A stretch of 64,000 nucleotides of DNA from Hymenobacter nivis (GCF_003149515.1 NZ_CP029145.1:4650001-4714000), one strand, 5' to 3'; positions 26,431-34,713 are shown, counted from the stretch's first letter. The notes: a model not told the origin generated them from the sequence alone. Numbers and translations are program-made.

Positions 26431-27714
26431 ATGCCCTACTCCATGCCCGACCTGGAAGCTCCGGCGGCTACCGCCGTTACCCTGGAAAATGTAGAACGTG
26501 CCGCGCGCCGTCTCAAAGGCGTGATTACCAAGACGCCCTTGATGTTGAATCTAGGGCTTTCGCGCACGTACGACGCTACTATTCTGCTCAAGCGGGAAGA
26601 CTTGCAGGTGGTGCGCTCCTACAAAATCCGGGGGGCTTACAACAAGATTTCGACGCTGCCCACCACCGTGCCGGGCCGCCAGATAGTGTGCGCCAGCGCC
26701 GGCAACCATGCCCAGGGTGTAGCCTACGCCTGCCAGCTGCTGGGCTTGCAGGGCGATATTTTCATGCCCGCTCAAACGCCCGCGCAGAAGGTGGACAAGG
26801 TGCGCCTATTCGGCAAGGATATGGTGACGGTGCACCTCACCGGCCGCACGTTTGATGACTGCTACCACGCGGCGCAGGCGTTTTGCGACGCGCGCGGCAG
26901 CACGTTCGTGCACCCGTTTGACGACCTGGCCATTGTGGAAGGGCAGGCCACGGTGGGCCTGGAAATTCTGAAAGCCACCAAAGCGCCGATTGATTTTTGC
27001 TTCATGCCCATTGGCGGCGGCGGGCTGGCCTCGGGCTTATCAAGCGTGTTCCGGCAGCTTAGCCCGCAGACGCGGCTTATCGGCGTACAGCCACTAGGGG
27101 CCCCGAGTATGCACGATGCCCTCCGGGCCGGGCAGCGGCAGGCGCTGGCCAGCCTCGACACTTTTGTGGATGGCGCGGCCGTGAAGTGCCCCGGCGAGCT
27201 GACGTTTGGCATTTGCCAGGCCTTGCTCGACGAGGTACACCTCGTGCCCGAGGGGCAGGTGTGCGAAGATTTGCTGAAGATGTACAACGAGGAAGGCATG
27301 GTGCTGGAGCCGGCCGGCACGCTCGCCATCTCGGCCCTGCACGCCTACGCCGACCAGATACGGGGCAAAACAGTGGTGTGCATCGTGAGCGGCTCCAACA
27401 ACGACATCACCCGCATGGAGGATATCAAGGAACGCGCCCAGCGCCACCAGGGCCTCAAACACTACTTTATGGTAACCTTCAACCAGGCACCGGGCGCGCT
27501 CCGCCGCTTCGTGAACAACGTGCTCAACGAGGGCACCGACATCATTCAGTTTCAGTACATCAAGAAGAACAACAAGGAAAAAGGCCCCGTCTTCATCGGC
27601 GTCGAGGTCAAAAACCCGCACGACGTAGAGGGTATTAAGGTCCGCATGGCCGACGAAGGGTTTGGGTTTGAGTACCTGAACGGCAAGCAGGATTTTCTGA
27701 GTTTGCTGGTGTGA
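26431..27714 (+). CDS. ilvA: Threonine ammonia-lyase (threonine deaminase)
   Basis: IlvA converts threonine to 2-oxobutyrate, the entry to isoleucine. The 427-residue protein is a PLP fold-type II enzyme with the PLP lysine in RSYKIRGAYNK, CASAGNHAQGVAYAC, the phosphate-binding IGGGGLASGLSSV, and SGSNND. The C-terminus (from about residue 340) is one ACT-like regulatory domain, beginning HYFMVTFNQAPGALRRFVNN. It is the short biosynthetic form. It closes the block of leu/ilv genes. Confidence 0.95.
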   Translation: MPYSMPDLEAPAATAVTLENVERAARRLKGVITKTPLMLNLGLSRTYDATILLKREDLQVVRSYKIRGAYNKISTLPTTVPGRQIVCASAGNHAQGVAYACQLLGLQGDIFMPAQTPAQKVDKVRLFGKDMVTVHLTGRTFDDCYHAAQAFCDARGSTFVHPFDDLAIVEGQATVGLEILKATKAPIDFCFMPIGGGGLASGLSSVFRQLSPQTRLIGVQPLGAPSMHDALRAGQRQALASLDTFVDGAAVKCPGELTFGICQALLDEVHLVPEGQVCEDLLKMYNEEGMVLEPAGTLAISALHAYADQIRGKTVVCIVSGSNNDITRMEDIKERAQRHQGLKHYFMVTFNQAPGALRRFVNNVLNEGTDIIQFQYIKKNNKEKGPVFIGVEVKNPHDVEGIKVRMADEGFGFEYLNGKQDFLSLLV

Positions 27715-27730
27715 TTTTTATGGAATGGCT

Positions 27731-27779
27731 TATAAATCAGGGGCCCCGCTACTGCCAGCAGCGGGGCCCCTGATTTATA
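27731..27779. terminator. Bidirectional hairpin after ilvA
   Basis: TATAAATCAGGGGCCCCGCT and AGCGGGGCCCCTGATTTATA pair almost perfectly around a short loop between the convergent ilvA and hydrolase genes. The hairpin contains GGGGCCCC on both arms. It lacks a strong T run, so termination strength is uncertain. Confidence 0.65.
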
Positions 27780-27795
27780 AATGCGGGAGAATTGC

Positions 27796-28653
27796 CTACG
27801 CTAGCTTATCCTTGAACAGTTTCAGCGTGCGCTCCCAGGCCAGCTTGGCGGCCTCGGCGTTGTAGCGGGCGGGGGAAGTGTCGTTGTTGAACGCGTGGTT
27901 CACATTAGGGTACACGAACAGCTCGTAGGGCGTGTGGTTAGCCTTGAGCGCGGCTTCGTAGGCCGGAATGCCGGCGTCGATGCGCTCGTCGAGGCCGGCG
28001 TAGTGAAGCATCAGGGCGGCCTTGATTTGGGGCACGTCCTCGGCTTTGGGCTGCTGGCCGTAGTAAGCCACGGCGGCGTTCAGCTTGGGGTCGTGCACCG
28101 CCAGTTGGTTGGACAGGCCCCCGCCCCAGCAGAAGCCCACGCAACCGGTGCGGCCGTTGCAATCGGGCCGGGCGCGGAGGTAAGCGAGGGCGGCGAGGTA
28201 GTTGTTCAGGTTTTTGGCGGGGTCGAGCTGGCCGATGAGCGTGCGGCCCTGGTCCTCGTCGGTGGGCGTGCCGCCCAGGGGCGACAAGGCATCGACGCCC
28301 AGGGCCAGGTAGCCGGCCTGGGCCACGCGGCGCGTCACGTCCTTGATGTGGGGCGTGAGGCCCCGGTTTTCGTGGATGACCACTACGGCCCCGCGCTTTT
28401 TGCTGCCTTTGGGGCGGGCCAGGTAGCCCTTCACGGGGTCCCCGTCGCCGGGCCAGGTCACGTCTTCGAGCACGAGGTCATCGGCCGAAGTGCTCACGGT
28501 GGCGGCCTGGGCGTAGCCGGGCTCTAGCACGGCCAGGGCTGCCAGGGCCAGGGCCGTGCCGCCGGTCAGCTTGGCCAGCCGGTCCAGAAAATTTTTCCGG
28601 GTGAGCGGAGCGTGAGTGTACTCGTCGAACAGGTTGATGATGCGCTGGTCCAT
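27796..28653 (-). CDS. Dienelactone hydrolase family protein (exported)
   Basis: This alpha/beta-hydrolase resembles carboxymethylenebutenolidase. With the ATG at 28653 (MDQRIINLFDEYTHAPL) it has 285 residues. A basic stretch TRKNFLDRLAKLTGG is followed by a hydrophobic segment and ends near YAQA, consistent with an export signal placed after a short leader, perhaps Tat-like. The DLH catalytic triad is visible: Cys in GFCWGGG, Asp in GLDERID and His in NVNHAFNND. HENRGL is the typical oxyanion-side motif. The substrate is unknown. The 403-base gap upstream holds a 143-bp repeat element. Confidence 0.85.
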   Translation of the reverse strand: MDQRIINLFDEYTHAPLTRKNFLDRLAKLTGGTALALAALAVLEPGYAQAATVSTSADDLVLEDVTWPGDGDPVKGYLARPKGSKKRGAVVVIHENRGLTPHIKDVTRRVAQAGYLALGVDALSPLGGTPTDEDQGRTLIGQLDPAKNLNNYLAALAYLRARPDCNGRTGCVGFCWGGGLSNQLAVHDPKLNAAVAYYGQQPKAEDVPQIKAALMLHYAGLDERIDAGIPAYEAALKANHTPYELFVYPNVNHAFNNDTSPARYNAEAAKLAWERTLKLFKDKLA

Positions 28654-28810
28654 ACGGCGGAAGTAGGGTGAGAAAGAAAAGGAGGCTCCGGCAGGCGTTT
28701 CGCCAGGTAATAACTTACTGTGCAATAGTAGCTATTAATGTCTCAATTTCAATTGCTTAGAAGCTGCCCGAATAAACAAGAAAAGCGCCGCCGAAGCGCC
28801 GCCGCTGCAC

Positions 28811-28953
28811 AACTATACTCGTCACGAAGTAGGGTGCGGGGTTTGTCCCTACCCGTCGTTGAACGAAAGCCGACCGAACCGTTCAAGGACGGGCGGGGGC
28901 AAGCCCCGCACCCTACTTCGTTTTCGCATTCCACTTCGTGAGCAGTATAATCC
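28811..28953 (-). repeat. 143-bp palindromic element, copy A
   Basis: This is the reverse complement of copy B (32092-32234), with only about four differences by eye. It starts AACTATACTCGTCACGAAGT and holds two long arms (GTAGGGTGCGGGG and CCCCGCACCCTAC) around a core with CGTTGAACGAAAGCCG and ACCGTTCAAGGACGGG. It ends CACTTCGTGAGCAGTATAATCC. No protein is encoded. An R1-family half-repeat follows. The rest of the 28654-29056 gap shows nothing else I can identify. Confidence 0.9.
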
Positions 28954-28980
28954 AGTCAGCAGGATTACTTGCGCGGGAGA

Positions 28981-29013
28981 GAGGCTTCGCCTGCGCGGAC
29001 GCCAGATGAGCAT
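28981..29013. repeat. R1-family partial repeat next to element A
   Basis: GGCTTCGCCTGCGCGGACGC followed by CAGATGAGCAT matches the minimal R1 copy at 9366-9403 with few changes. It directly follows the 143-bp element. Confidence 0.6.
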
Positions 29014-29056
29014 AATAGTTCTTATTCGGACGGGCTCTTGGCAGAGGGCCCCGGCA

Positions 29057-29869
29057 TCAGTGGCCCGAGTCCCAGTCGTAGCCTTGCTCGGCCCAGAAAT
29101 CAGCCGGCCGCTCGTCCACGAAGGCAATGGTACCGATGCGCTTGAGGTGCTTGATGCCGTATTTGAGCGGGATGACCAGGCGTAACGGCGCGCCGTGGGG
29201 GCTCGTCAGGGGCTGGCCGTTCATCTCATAGCACAGCAGCGTTTGGGGGTGCACGGCGTTGGACAAATCCAGGCCCACGTAGTAAGCCTTGTCGGGCGTG
29301 ACGACGCTGACGTAGCGGGCTTCCCGGCCGTTGGCGGTGGCCAGCGGGTACTTTTCGAGGAAGTCGGAAAACCGGGCCCCCACCCAATTCACCTTGATAC
29401 TCCAGCCTTCGATGCACTTCAGCTCGGTGGTCATGTCCACGCGCGGCAGGGCTTTGATGTCGGCCAGCGTGAATTCCTGCACGCGCGCCGGGGCCCCGGC
29501 CGGGGCGTAGGCCTGCACCCGCATGCGCCAGTCGGCGGTTACGAAAGATTCCTTGAGGCCGATGTTACCGTTTTGGCGGCTAGTGGCCATCGACTTAGGA
29601 AACGTAGGCGCCAGCCGGGTTTCGCGGAAGTAGGCCTGCGAGAGACGCCCGTTGGCGTCGAGCACCCGGCGGAAGGGCCACGGCGTGCCCTCGTCGGCGG
29701 GGCGCGTGAGCAGCCAGCGCCAGCCGCCGACGCCAGCCAGGGCTGCTAGTCCGCCCACAATAAAGGCCCGGCGCGAGCGGCCGGCCGCTTCCCGGGCCAC
29801 GTCGGTTTCGGGCGTGTCGGCGGATGAGGTGGGTAGCGGCGGGGCGGAATAATCGGGATTGTTGTCCAT
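29057..29869 (-). CDS. Tat-exported molybdopterin oxidoreductase (sulfite oxidase/MsrP family)
   Basis: This is a periplasmic molybdenum enzyme of the sulfite-oxidase fold. The N-terminus has a twin-arginine signal, GRSRRAFIVGGLAALAGVGG, near residues 30-50. The molybdenum-ligand cysteine is in TELKCIEGWSIKVNW. SPHGAPLRLVIPLKYGIKHLK is the family's C-terminal cofactor-binding segment. The 270 residues, without a fused heme or dimerisation domain, resemble the catalytic subunit MsrP/YedY more than full sulfite oxidase. The membrane cytochrome b partner lies directly upstream (11 bases), supplying electrons. The substrate (sulfite, methionine sulfoxide or another) cannot be decided from the sequence. 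Confidence 0.88.
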   Translation of the reverse strand: MDNNPDYSAPPLPTSSADTPETDVAREAAGRSRRAFIVGGLAALAGVGGWRWLLTRPADEGTPWPFRRVLDANGRLSQAYFRETRLAPTFPKSMATSRQNGNIGLKESFVTADWRMRVQAYAPAGAPARVQEFTLADIKALPRVDMTTELKCIEGWSIKVNWVGARFSDFLEKYPLATANGREARYVSVVTPDKAYYVGLDLSNAVHPQTLLCYEMNGQPLTSPHGAPLRLVIPLKYGIKHLKRIGTIAFVDERPADFWAEQGYDWDSGH

Positions 29870-29880
29870 TACAAAACGAG

Positions 29881-30603
29881 CTAGGCGGGTAGGGTAGGAG
29901 AGGTAGGCCGGCCCGGGGCCCCGGCCACCGGATCACCGACCACCGGGTGCTGCGCGTCCACAATTTGGAAGCCGGCCACCATCGAGCGGAAGTTGTTCCA
30001 GCCGGCCCGCGTTACTTGCGCGATGTGTACCACAAAGAACAATACGTAGCCGATGGTGAGCGCGAAATGCTCGGCGCCGGCCCACTCGTAGCCGCCGAGT
30101 AACTTCGTGAGCCAGGCAAACTGCACCGGCTTATAAATGGCCAGGCCCGTGAGCAGTGAACCCACGCCCATGAGCACCACGGCGGTGTAGGCAATCTTCT
30201 GAGCCCCATTGTACTTCACCACCGGCGGCGCGCCCTTGCGCAGGCCCAGGTCGTGGAGCGTCACCAATATGGCTTCGCGAAAGGAGTTGCGGTCGGGCAG
30301 CAGGTGGCGCCATTCGCCCGAAACCAGCGTGTAGCCCACGTACAGCAGGCCATTGAGCAAGAATAGCCACATCAGGGCGAAGTGCCAGTTCATGCCCTGG
30401 GCGAGCTTTTGGGGCATGCCCAAGGCCTTGTAAAAGCCGTCGGGAAAAAACTTGAACAGCGTGGTAGAGCCCCAGCCGATGCGGTACACATCGTTGGCCC
30501 AGTAAATGAGCAGCCCGCTCCAAATCATGAGCGTGAGGATGGGAAAGTTCAGCCAGTGGAACCAGCGGATGGCCAGCGGGTGCTTCTCGACGAGGCGTTT
30601 CAT
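29881..30603 (-). CDS. Membrane cytochrome b subunit (b561/thiosulfate reductase type)
   Basis: The 240-residue integral membrane protein has four to five hydrophobic segments and histidines placed for heme b: HPLAIRWFHWLNFPIL (TM1), MNWHFALMWLFLL (TM2) and EHFALTIGYVLFFVVHIAQV (TM4). This is the cytochrome b561 / NiFe-hydrogenase / thiosulfate-reductase b-subunit fold, not the six-helix MsrQ fold. It is transcribed just before the Tat-exported molybdoenzyme, so it probably passes electrons between quinone and that enzyme. Confidence 0.85.
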   Translation of the reverse strand: MKRLVEKHPLAIRWFHWLNFPILTLMIWSGLLIYWANDVYRIGWGSTTLFKFFPDGFYKALGMPQKLAQGMNWHFALMWLFLLNGLLYVGYTLVSGEWRHLLPDRNSFREAILVTLHDLGLRKGAPPVVKYNGAQKIAYTAVVLMGVGSLLTGLAIYKPVQFAWLTKLLGGYEWAGAEHFALTIGYVLFFVVHIAQVTRAGWNNFRSMVAGFQIVDAQHPVVGDPVAGAPGRPTSPTLPA

Positions 30604-30666
30604 AGCGAATAAAAAATGGGTCAGGGAAATTCTTAAGCGAGATACTGGGGCCCCGGTCGCCGCCGA

Positions 30667-31992
30667 CTAACGCTTCGGCTCGTTCCGGTACACTTTGCCG
30701 TCCTTCATCACGAACTGCACTGTTTCCAGGGCCTGCACGTCGTCGAGCGGGTTACCGGGCACGGCCACGATGTCGGCCAGCTTGCCGGCCGTGAGCGAGC
30801 CGGTGCGGTCCTGCCACTGCAACAACTCTGCCGCCCGAATAGTGGCCGACTGAATGGCTTGCATGGGCGTAAGACCAAACTTTACCATGTAGAAAAACTG
30901 CTTGCCGTTGCCGCCGTGCGGGTACACCGCGGCGTCGGTGCCGAAGGCCACTTTCACGCCGGCCCGCACGGCTTTCTGGAAGTTCTCTCGCTGCAACTTG
31001 CCCACGCTGCGTTCCTTCTCGATTATTTTTTCAGGAAAGCCCTTCTTGGCGTATTCGCTCAGGATGTAGTCATCGTCGTAGAGGTCGGCTACCAGCCAGG
31101 TGCCGTTTTTCTTCATCAGCTGGATGCCTTCGTCGTCGAGCAGCGAGCCGTGCTCGATGCTGGTGACGCCGGCACGCACTGCTAGCTTGATGCCCTCGGC
31201 CCCGTGGGCGTGGGCCGCCACCTGGCGGCCCCAGCGGTGGGCCTCGTCCACGGCGGCTTTCAGCTCCTCAAACGAGTACAGGGCCGCGCCCGCGCTGCCT
31301 TCCTCCGAGAGCACGCCGGCCGTAGCCAGCACCTTTATCCAGTCGGCCCCAAATTTTACGTTGTTCCGCACGCGCTTGCGGATTTCCTCGGGCCCGTCGG
31401 CAATGCCCGTGAAATCGGGGTTTTCGCCAAATTTCAGGCCGGGCGCGAAGCCGGTGGTGGGGTCGCCGTGGCCGCCGGTGGCGCTCAGGGCGAAGGTGGC
31501 CACCAGCATCCGGGGCCCCGGCAGGGTGCCAGCGTTGATGGCGTTGCGCAGGCTCACGTCGATGAGGCTGCCGCTGCCCAGGTCGCGCACCATCGTGAAG
31601 CCCGCCTGCAAGGTGCGCGCCGCGTACACCGGGGCCACCACCGCCCGGTCAATCGGCGACTTGCGGAACATGTCCTCGTAGTAGTTGTCGCCCGGCTCGC
31701 CGCTGAGGTGGGTGTGGCAGTCCATGAGGCCCGGCAGCACCGTGGCGTTGCTCAGGTCGACGACGGTGGCGCCAGCCGGAATGGCCAAATTAGGGCCCAC
31801 GGCCGTGATTTTGTCGCCGCTGACCAGAATAATTTGATTGGTGAGCAGCTTGCCGCCCACCACATCCACCAGCCGCCCGGCCCGGATGGCCGTGACGGTG
31901 GGCGCGGTGGGGGCCGGCGCCGGGGCGCTGGGGGTTTGGGCGGCGGCGGCTACGGAAACGGCCAAGCACAAGGCGAGTAGGAATTTTTTCAT
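30667..31992 (-). CDS. Secreted amidohydrolase family protein
   Basis: The 441-residue protein starts with a signal peptide (MKKFLLALCLAVSVAAAAQ) and a Pro/Ala-rich linker. The metal-dependent amidohydrolase fold follows: LPGLMDCHTHLSG with the HxH pair, the metal lysine probably in the KFGADWIKVLATAG region, His in VAAHAHGAEG and SIEHGSLLD, and Asp in AFGTDAAVYPHGG. TGSLTAGKLADIVAVPGNPL is the usual C-terminal strand. Relatives include imidazolonepropionase-like and Xaa-Pro dipeptidase enzymes. The substrate is not assignable. An unusual repeat cluster lies upstream. Confidence 0.87.
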   Translation of the reverse strand: MKKFLLALCLAVSVAAAAQTPSAPAPAPTAPTVTAIRAGRLVDVVGGKLLTNQIILVSGDKITAVGPNLAIPAGATVVDLSNATVLPGLMDCHTHLSGEPGDNYYEDMFRKSPIDRAVVAPVYAARTLQAGFTMVRDLGSGSLIDVSLRNAINAGTLPGPRMLVATFALSATGGHGDPTTGFAPGLKFGENPDFTGIADGPEEIRKRVRNNVKFGADWIKVLATAGVLSEEGSAGAALYSFEELKAAVDEAHRWGRQVAAHAHGAEGIKLAVRAGVTSIEHGSLLDDEGIQLMKKNGTWLVADLYDDDYILSEYAKKGFPEKIIEKERSVGKLQRENFQKAVRAGVKVAFGTDAAVYPHGGNGKQFFYMVKFGLTPMQAIQSATIRAAELLQWQDRTGSLTAGKLADIVAVPGNPLDDVQALETVQFVMKDGKVYRNEPKR

Positions 31993-32043
31993 CGATTAGA
32001 ATTTACAAAGGAGAGTTGTTCTCGAAAAAACTGCACAAAAAAA

Positions 32044-32282
32044 GAATGTCATGCAGAGCGTAGCGAAGCATCTTTCCGGCGCCAGTAATCAGGATTATAC
32101 TGCTCACGAAGTGGAATGCAAAAACGAAGTAGGGTGCGGGGCTTGCCCCCGCCCGTCCTTGAACGGTTCAGTCGGCTTTCGTTCAACGACGGGCGGGGAC
32201 AAGCCCCGCACCCTACTTCGTGACGAGTATAGTTACGCGGGAAAGATGCTTCGTCTCTGCTTGATGCGCTGCATGACTTCTG
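32044..32282. repeat. R1-family palindrome interrupted by a 143-bp element
   Basis: The arms GAATGTCATGCAGAGCGTAG (from 32044) with GAAGCATCTTTCC, and GGAAAGATGCTTCG to CTGCATGACTTC (to about 32282), are reverse complements. They lie on both sides of copy B of the 143-bp element, giving a nested palindrome. With copy B it fills the 309-base gap between the amidohydrolase and ACT-domain genes. Confidence 0.8.
32092..32234 (+). repeat. 143-bp palindromic element, copy B
   Basis: The sequence runs GGATTATACTGCTCACGAAG through arms GTAGGGTGCGGGG and CCCCGCACCCTAC to GACGAGTATAGTT. It is nearly identical to copy A but in the opposite orientation, and sits inside the R1 palindrome at 32044-32282. 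Confidence 0.9.
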
Positions 32283-32301
32283 CTTCTTCTCTAATTCAAG
32301 A

Positions 32302-32718
32302 TTAAGTCTGGGCGGCCGTGGCTGTGGCCGACAGCGTGCGCAGGGCCTCCAGGGCCCGGTCGGCGTCGGCGCGGGCCACAAATAAATGGTCGTGGTGGTA
32401 CGCAGCCACCACGTTGCAGCTAATGTTTTCCCGGGCCAGGGCCCCCGCCACAGCGGCCGTCAGCCCCACGGCGGCCAGCGACGAGTGCACCGTCAGCGTC
32501 AGCCAGGCGGCCACGTATTCGTAGGGGAGGCCTTGGGCGTCGGCCTCGGCCCGGGGCAAAATGAGGGTGACGCCCTCCGCCTCCCGGAACCAGCCCAGAG
32601 ACCCCGCCGGCACGGGCTCGCCGGGCCCCACCGCGCAGAACACGTAGTCGCCGGGGTGCAGCGCGGGCTGCAAAGTGGCCAGCAGGCGCGCCAGGTCGGT
32701 TCCGCCGGGGGCCCGCAT
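32302..32718 (-). CDS. ACT-domain protein
   Basis: With the ATG at 32718 (MRAPGGTDLARLLATLQP) the protein has 138 residues. An N-terminal half with DYVFCAVGPG is followed by an ACT-like fold: LTLTVHSSLAAVGLTAAVAG and ISCNVVAAYHHDHLFVARA. Such small ACT proteins usually bind an amino acid or similar ligand; the ligand is unknown. The start overlaps the stop of the cupin gene by one base, so they are coupled. Confidence 0.75.
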   Translation of the reverse strand: MRAPGGTDLARLLATLQPALHPGDYVFCAVGPGEPVPAGSLGWFREAEGVTLILPRAEADAQGLPYEYVAAWLTLTVHSSLAAVGLTAAVAGALARENISCNVVAAYHHDHLFVARADADRALEALRTLSATATAAQT

Positions 32719-33092
32719 CAGTCGTCCTCGCGGTTCACCGTGTCGGGGCTGAACGCCGGCACGCAAATCGACCAGTATTCGCACTCCTCATCGAAGGGGT
32801 TGGCGTAGCGTACCCGGGCCCCGCCCTTGATGAGCAGGGCCTGCCCGGCGCGCAGCTCCACGGTGTCGCCGTCGATTTCGAACCGTTTGCGGCCGCGCAC
32901 CACAATGGTGATTTCGTCGAACGTGGGCGTTTGGTAGGGCTCGCTCCAGTGGGGCGGGGCCACCATGTGGGCTAGGCTGTAGGCGGCCGTGCCGGTGCTG
33001 GCCTGGCCCACGTGCTCCTCAATGAGCTTGCCGTCGGTGGTGGGCACCACGAAGGGCGCGGGGTTGAGGACGTAGCGTTTTTCGGTAGCCAT
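32718..33092 (-). CDS. Cupin-domain protein
   Basis: The 124-residue protein (start ATG at 33092, MATEKRYVLNP; an alternative ATG is nine bases upstream) is a single beta-barrel cupin. The segment MVAPPHWSEPYQTPTFDEIT resembles cupin motif 1, with reduced His content. RAGQALLIKGGARVRYANP resembles motif 2. It may be a sugar- or small-molecule-binding or isomerase-like protein; no activity can be assigned. It lies between the acyltransferase and the ACT-domain gene in a compact unit. Confidence 0.78.
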   Translation of the reverse strand: MATEKRYVLNPAPFVVPTTDGKLIEEHVGQASTGTAAYSLAHMVAPPHWSEPYQTPTFDEITIVVRGRKRFEIDGDTVELRAGQALLIKGGARVRYANPFDEECEYWSICVPAFSPDTVNREDD

Positions 33093-33112
33093 AAAGGGCA
33101 TCGGTGAAGAGG

Positions 33113-34051
33113 TTAGTTTTTCAATTTGTCCAGCCATTCAAACAGGCGGGAATGGTATTTCCAGACGAAAAAGTACGGCGTTTGGACTGCTCCGAACCGC
33201 ACTCGCATCCGCGCGACGCCCGGTAGCATGCTGCCCTCAAAATCGAAACAGTTGAGCCCCAGTACTTCGGCGGCGTAGCAGATGCACGTCCAGGCCAGTA
33301 AAATGCCCGCGCCGCTGGCTCGCAGCGCGGGGTCGTCGCCGGTCAGGTGGTAGTAGGCTGTAGTAGCATCCCAAATCAGGTAAGCCACCGAGTGCACCCG
33401 GCCCTGGGTATCGACGGCAAAAAATAGCTGCCGGGCCCCTTGCGCCGCCAGGGCCCCGTCGAGCCGCTGGAACTGCGCTTCCGAGTACGGCACGGCCAGG
33501 CCCTGGCGCGCGAAGCTCAACCGGTTCACCGCCCAAAAAGTGGCTAGCCCCAGGTCGTGCACCACGCGCACCTTGCGCCGCGCCCGCCGGATGTCGCGCC
33601 GGATGCCCTGGTGCAGCCCGGCCTCCACCCGCGCCAGGTCGCGCAGGGGCCCCAGGCGGTAGGTATAAGCTGTGGTGTGGCCGAAGCCCTGCCCGCGCAG
33701 CAGCTGCCTGTCGGTGAGCGTGGGGTAGCAGTTTTGCTTAAAGGCAGCCAGCGGCGGTAGCTGGGCCAGTAGCGCCGTCAGCGCGGCCGCTTCGCGGGGC
33801 GGATCGGCACGCAGCTCGGGCAGCAAATAGGGCCCTAGCCACTTCACAAAGGGCGGCATGGTGGCGTAGCGCCAGGGCCCCCGCCGCTTGTGGAAATAGG
33901 GCCAGGCGGCCACCACGCGGCCGTTTTCGCGGGCCAGTACCGCATCCCAGGCGCCGCCCGCAGCGCAGGCGTCGAGGTACCACGGCTGGGCAAACACCGG
34001 CAGGTCGGGGGCGGTGCGGCAGAAGGTGCGGTAGTCGGCGTGGGCGGGCAT
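33113..34051 (-). CDS. GNAT/FemAB-like acyltransferase
   Basis: The 312-residue protein has two GNAT-like lobes. The first contains QPWYLDACAAGGAWDAVLARE, typical of BioF2/FemAB-like N-acyltransferases. The second contains FFAVDTQGRVHSVAYLIWD and YYHLTGDDPALRASGAGILL, the usual acyl-CoA or aminoacyl-tRNA-binding lobe. GLNCFDFEGSMLPGVARMRVRFGA is the FemAB-type end (FDFEGS). The acceptor may be a cell-wall or surface glycan component, which is inference. It is the first gene of the acyltransferase-cupin-ACT unit. Confidence 0.8.
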   Translation of the reverse strand: MPAHADYRTFCRTAPDLPVFAQPWYLDACAAGGAWDAVLARENGRVVAAWPYFHKRRGPWRYATMPPFVKWLGPYLLPELRADPPREAAALTALLAQLPPLAAFKQNCYPTLTDRQLLRGQGFGHTTAYTYRLGPLRDLARVEAGLHQGIRRDIRRARRKVRVVHDLGLATFWAVNRLSFARQGLAVPYSEAQFQRLDGALAAQGARQLFFAVDTQGRVHSVAYLIWDATTAYYHLTGDDPALRASGAGILLAWTCICYAAEVLGLNCFDFEGSMLPGVARMRVRFGAVQTPYFFVWKYHSRLFEWLDKLKN

Positions 34052-34220
34052 GGGGCGGGGGCGGGGCGAAAATACGCGCCACCGGGCACAGGCCCGTAAA
34101 ATTTGCGGCCACTATCTCAACCCTCGCCGCGCCGTAGCGTATTAGGCTCTGACACACCCCGCCGGGGCCCCGGGCCCGCGGCTTCTTCACGATTCTTTCA
34201 CTCTCTTTCATTCCTTCCCC

Positions 34221-34655
34221 ATGTCGTACCAAGAAGAAGACAACAACGCCGGCAAAATCCTCCTCGCTGCCCTCGCCGGTGCCGGCGCTGGCATCATCGC
34301 CGGCATCCTGCTGGCCCCTGACAAAGGTTCGAACACCCTCGAAAACTGGAAAGGCGCTGCCACCAAGTACAGCGGCCAGCTGGGCGAGCAAGCCACCAAA
34401 ATTAGCTCGGACCTCGAAGCCAAATTCAAAGAGTATTCGGACAAGCTCGAAGATATGACCGGTGCCGGTGGCCTACGCCTGCAAGGCAACTGGGATGAGC
34501 TGAAAGGCAAACTGAAGCAGCAGTACGCTCAGCTCACCGACGAGGACCTGGTCTTTGCCGAAGGCAAAGGCGACGAGCTCATTGGCAAGCTCCAAGACAA
34601 ACTCGGCAAAGGCAAAGCCGAAATTATCAAAATGCTAAACGACCTAAAAGCCTAA
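34221..34655 (+). CDS. YtxH-CsbD fusion stress protein
   Basis: The 144-residue protein starts with a YtxH-type hydrophobic glycine-rich helix (ILLAALAGAGAGIIAGILLAP, about residues 13-33). A charged coiled-coil-like stretch follows. From about residue 87 it has a CsbD-like segment, LQGNWDELKGKLKQQYAQLT, then GKGDELIGKLQDKLGKGK. CsbD and YtxH proteins are small general-stress proteins in many bacteria; their molecular role is poorly known. The 169-base gap upstream is GC-rich and ends in a CT-rich stretch. A terminator follows. Confidence 0.82.
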   Translation: MSYQEEDNNAGKILLAALAGAGAGIIAGILLAPDKGSNTLENWKGAATKYSGQLGEQATKISSDLEAKFKEYSDKLEDMTGAGGLRLQGNWDELKGKLKQQYAQLTDEDLVFAEGKGDELIGKLQDKLGKGKAEIIKMLNDLKA

Positions 34656-34678
34656 GTGCTTTTTAATTAGTTAGTTTG

Positions 34679-34713
34679 AAAAGCCCCGTGCCACCCAGCA
34701 CGGGGCTTTTTTC
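34679..34713 (+). terminator. Rho-independent terminator
   Basis: AAGCCCCGTG / CACGGGGCTT with a T6 run follows the YtxH-CsbD gene. Confidence 0.9.

Noticed and set aside
27731-27779. Riboswitch after ilvA
   Set aside because: It is a simple palindrome between convergent genes, better explained as a bidirectional terminator.
28811-32234. Composite transposon around the molybdoenzyme genes
   Set aside because: The flanking elements are 143 bp and encode nothing, there is no transposase between them, and I see no target duplication; inversion or independent insertions are more cautious readings.
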